In this document: one piece after another, positions 63,690 to 64,000 of the stretch
Layout: each line of letters begins with the position of its first letter
Position numbering within the stretch: position 1 is the first letter of the stretch
Source: Candidatus Pelagibacter communis
GTDB lineage: Bacteria; Pseudomonadota; Alphaproteobacteria; Pelagibacterales; Pelagibacteraceae
DNA length: 64,000 nt
Direction of reading: 5' to 3'
NCBI RefSeq assembly: GCF_001179925.1
Contig: NZ_CVSF01000041.1
Coordinates: 30,779-94,778 of the forward strand
Notes under the pieces: model-generated
Databases searched by the model: none
What the model was told of the DNA's origin: nothing
Seen by the model: the letters and a program-made list of their open reading frames with translations, nothing else
Position numbers and translations under genes: made by a program

Positions 63690-64000
63690 TAGATAAAATA
63701 ACTACTTAAAACCATAAAACAAATTAAGGATAAAACAACATAGAAACCAGCACAAACATCATCCATAATTACTCCAAAACTATTTTTAAAATTTTTATCA
63801 AAATAATTTACTGGAAATGGTTTTACTATGTCAAAAAATCTAAATAATATAAAGCAAATACAATAAAAGATTATAGCTTCATCAGCTGACTTATCTGTTC
63901 CATGTGAAATTTCATAAAGATAAATTGGAATAGATTGACCAATAAATTCGTCTATAATTACTTCTTTCGGGTCTTTGTTTTCGCTATCTTTGATATGAGT
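63689..64000 (-). CDS. pgpA: Phosphatidylglycerophosphatase A (5' end outside the window)
   Basis: The last 103 codons of a minus-strand gene run off the right edge. They show the PgpA family motifs KDPKEVIIDEFIGQ, FILFRFFDIVKPFPV and FGVIMDDVCAG, plus a final membrane helix (FYVVLSLICFMVL). PgpA removes the phosphate from phosphatidylglycerophosphate to give phosphatidylglycerol. The stop TAA shares one base with the cinA start, so the two are probably co-transcribed, a usual pairing in alphaproteobacteria. Confidence 0.9.
   Translation of the reverse strand, partial: THIKDSENKDPKEVIIDEFIGQSIPIYLYEISHGTDKSADEAIIFYCICFILFRFFDIVKPFPVNYFDKNFKNSFGVIMDDVCAGFYVVLSLICFMVLSSYFI

Noticed and set aside
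1..64000. CRISPR array, insertion sequence, prophage or long repeat
   Set aside because: No regularly spaced repeats, transposase or integrase motifs, or phage genes were seen; low-complexity A/T tracts are the only repetition.

Overview
The window is a very AT-rich, densely packed bacterial chromosome segment. Gene content and order are alphaproteobacterial: a complete nuoA-N run continuing through birA-coaX-rnj-proS-lolCD-dnaE, rpsB-tsf-frr-uppS-cdsA-dxr-bamA, fabZ/lpx, trpEGDC next to lexA and gltX, and tpiA-secG-pyrG-kdsA-eno-ftsB-lipA. Together with extreme base bias, Lys/Asn/Ile-rich proteins and almost no spacers, this points to the SAR11 clade (Candidatus Pelagibacter or a close relative). 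That assignment is inference from gene order and composition, not from a marker-gene comparison.

Layout. 1-4137: TRAP transporter permeases (dctQ, dctM), an NCS1-type permease and an SDR oxidoreductase; this is the accessory part. 4134-7811: short genes on both strands (DUF3047, ybgC, family 5 uracil-DNA glycosylase, histidine phosphatase, a DUF1289 cassette) and several unannotated-looking small ORFs. 7900-13990: tRNA-Leu, trigger factor, clpP, clpX, lon, i.e. a protein-folding and proteolysis block. 14068-14236: tRNA-Val and tRNA-Asp. 14361-38044: 22 same-strand genes with no gap above 10 bases, running from respiratory complex I to DNA polymerase III alpha. 38169-49344: 12 genes from translation factors to outer-membrane assembly and lipid A synthesis. 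49321-56733, minus strand: gltX, lexA, trpCDGE and a SurA/PpiD-like chaperone gene. 56792-63251: triose-phosphate isomerase to lipA and a coq10-like gene. 63228-64000, minus strand: cinA/pncC and a pgpA gene cut by the window edge.

How it works together. Most genes are housekeeping: NADH oxidation, envelope biogenesis (LolCD, BamA, lipid A, KDO, CDP-diacylglycerol, undecaprenyl diphosphate, MEP pathway), translation, proteolysis, tryptophan synthesis, central carbon metabolism and SOS control. The organisation is highly streamlined. Every convergent gene pair seen here overlaps or abuts, many neighbours overlap by 1, 4 or 8 bases, and I see no classical intrinsic terminator. There is no stretch above 300 bases without a gene. 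The longest spacers (about 4138-4357 and 5009-5206) each contain a plausible small minus-strand membrane-protein ORF.

I found no mobile element, CRISPR array, phage region or obviously novel multi-gene system. The points most worth a second look are a Fur-like box at the nuo promoter, a possible pseudoknot leader at rpsB, a canonical alphaproteobacterial LexA box, divergent starts only 2 bases apart, candidate leaderless genes, several small ORFs, and genes missing from otherwise conserved clusters (pyrH, rseP, skp, pdh genes).
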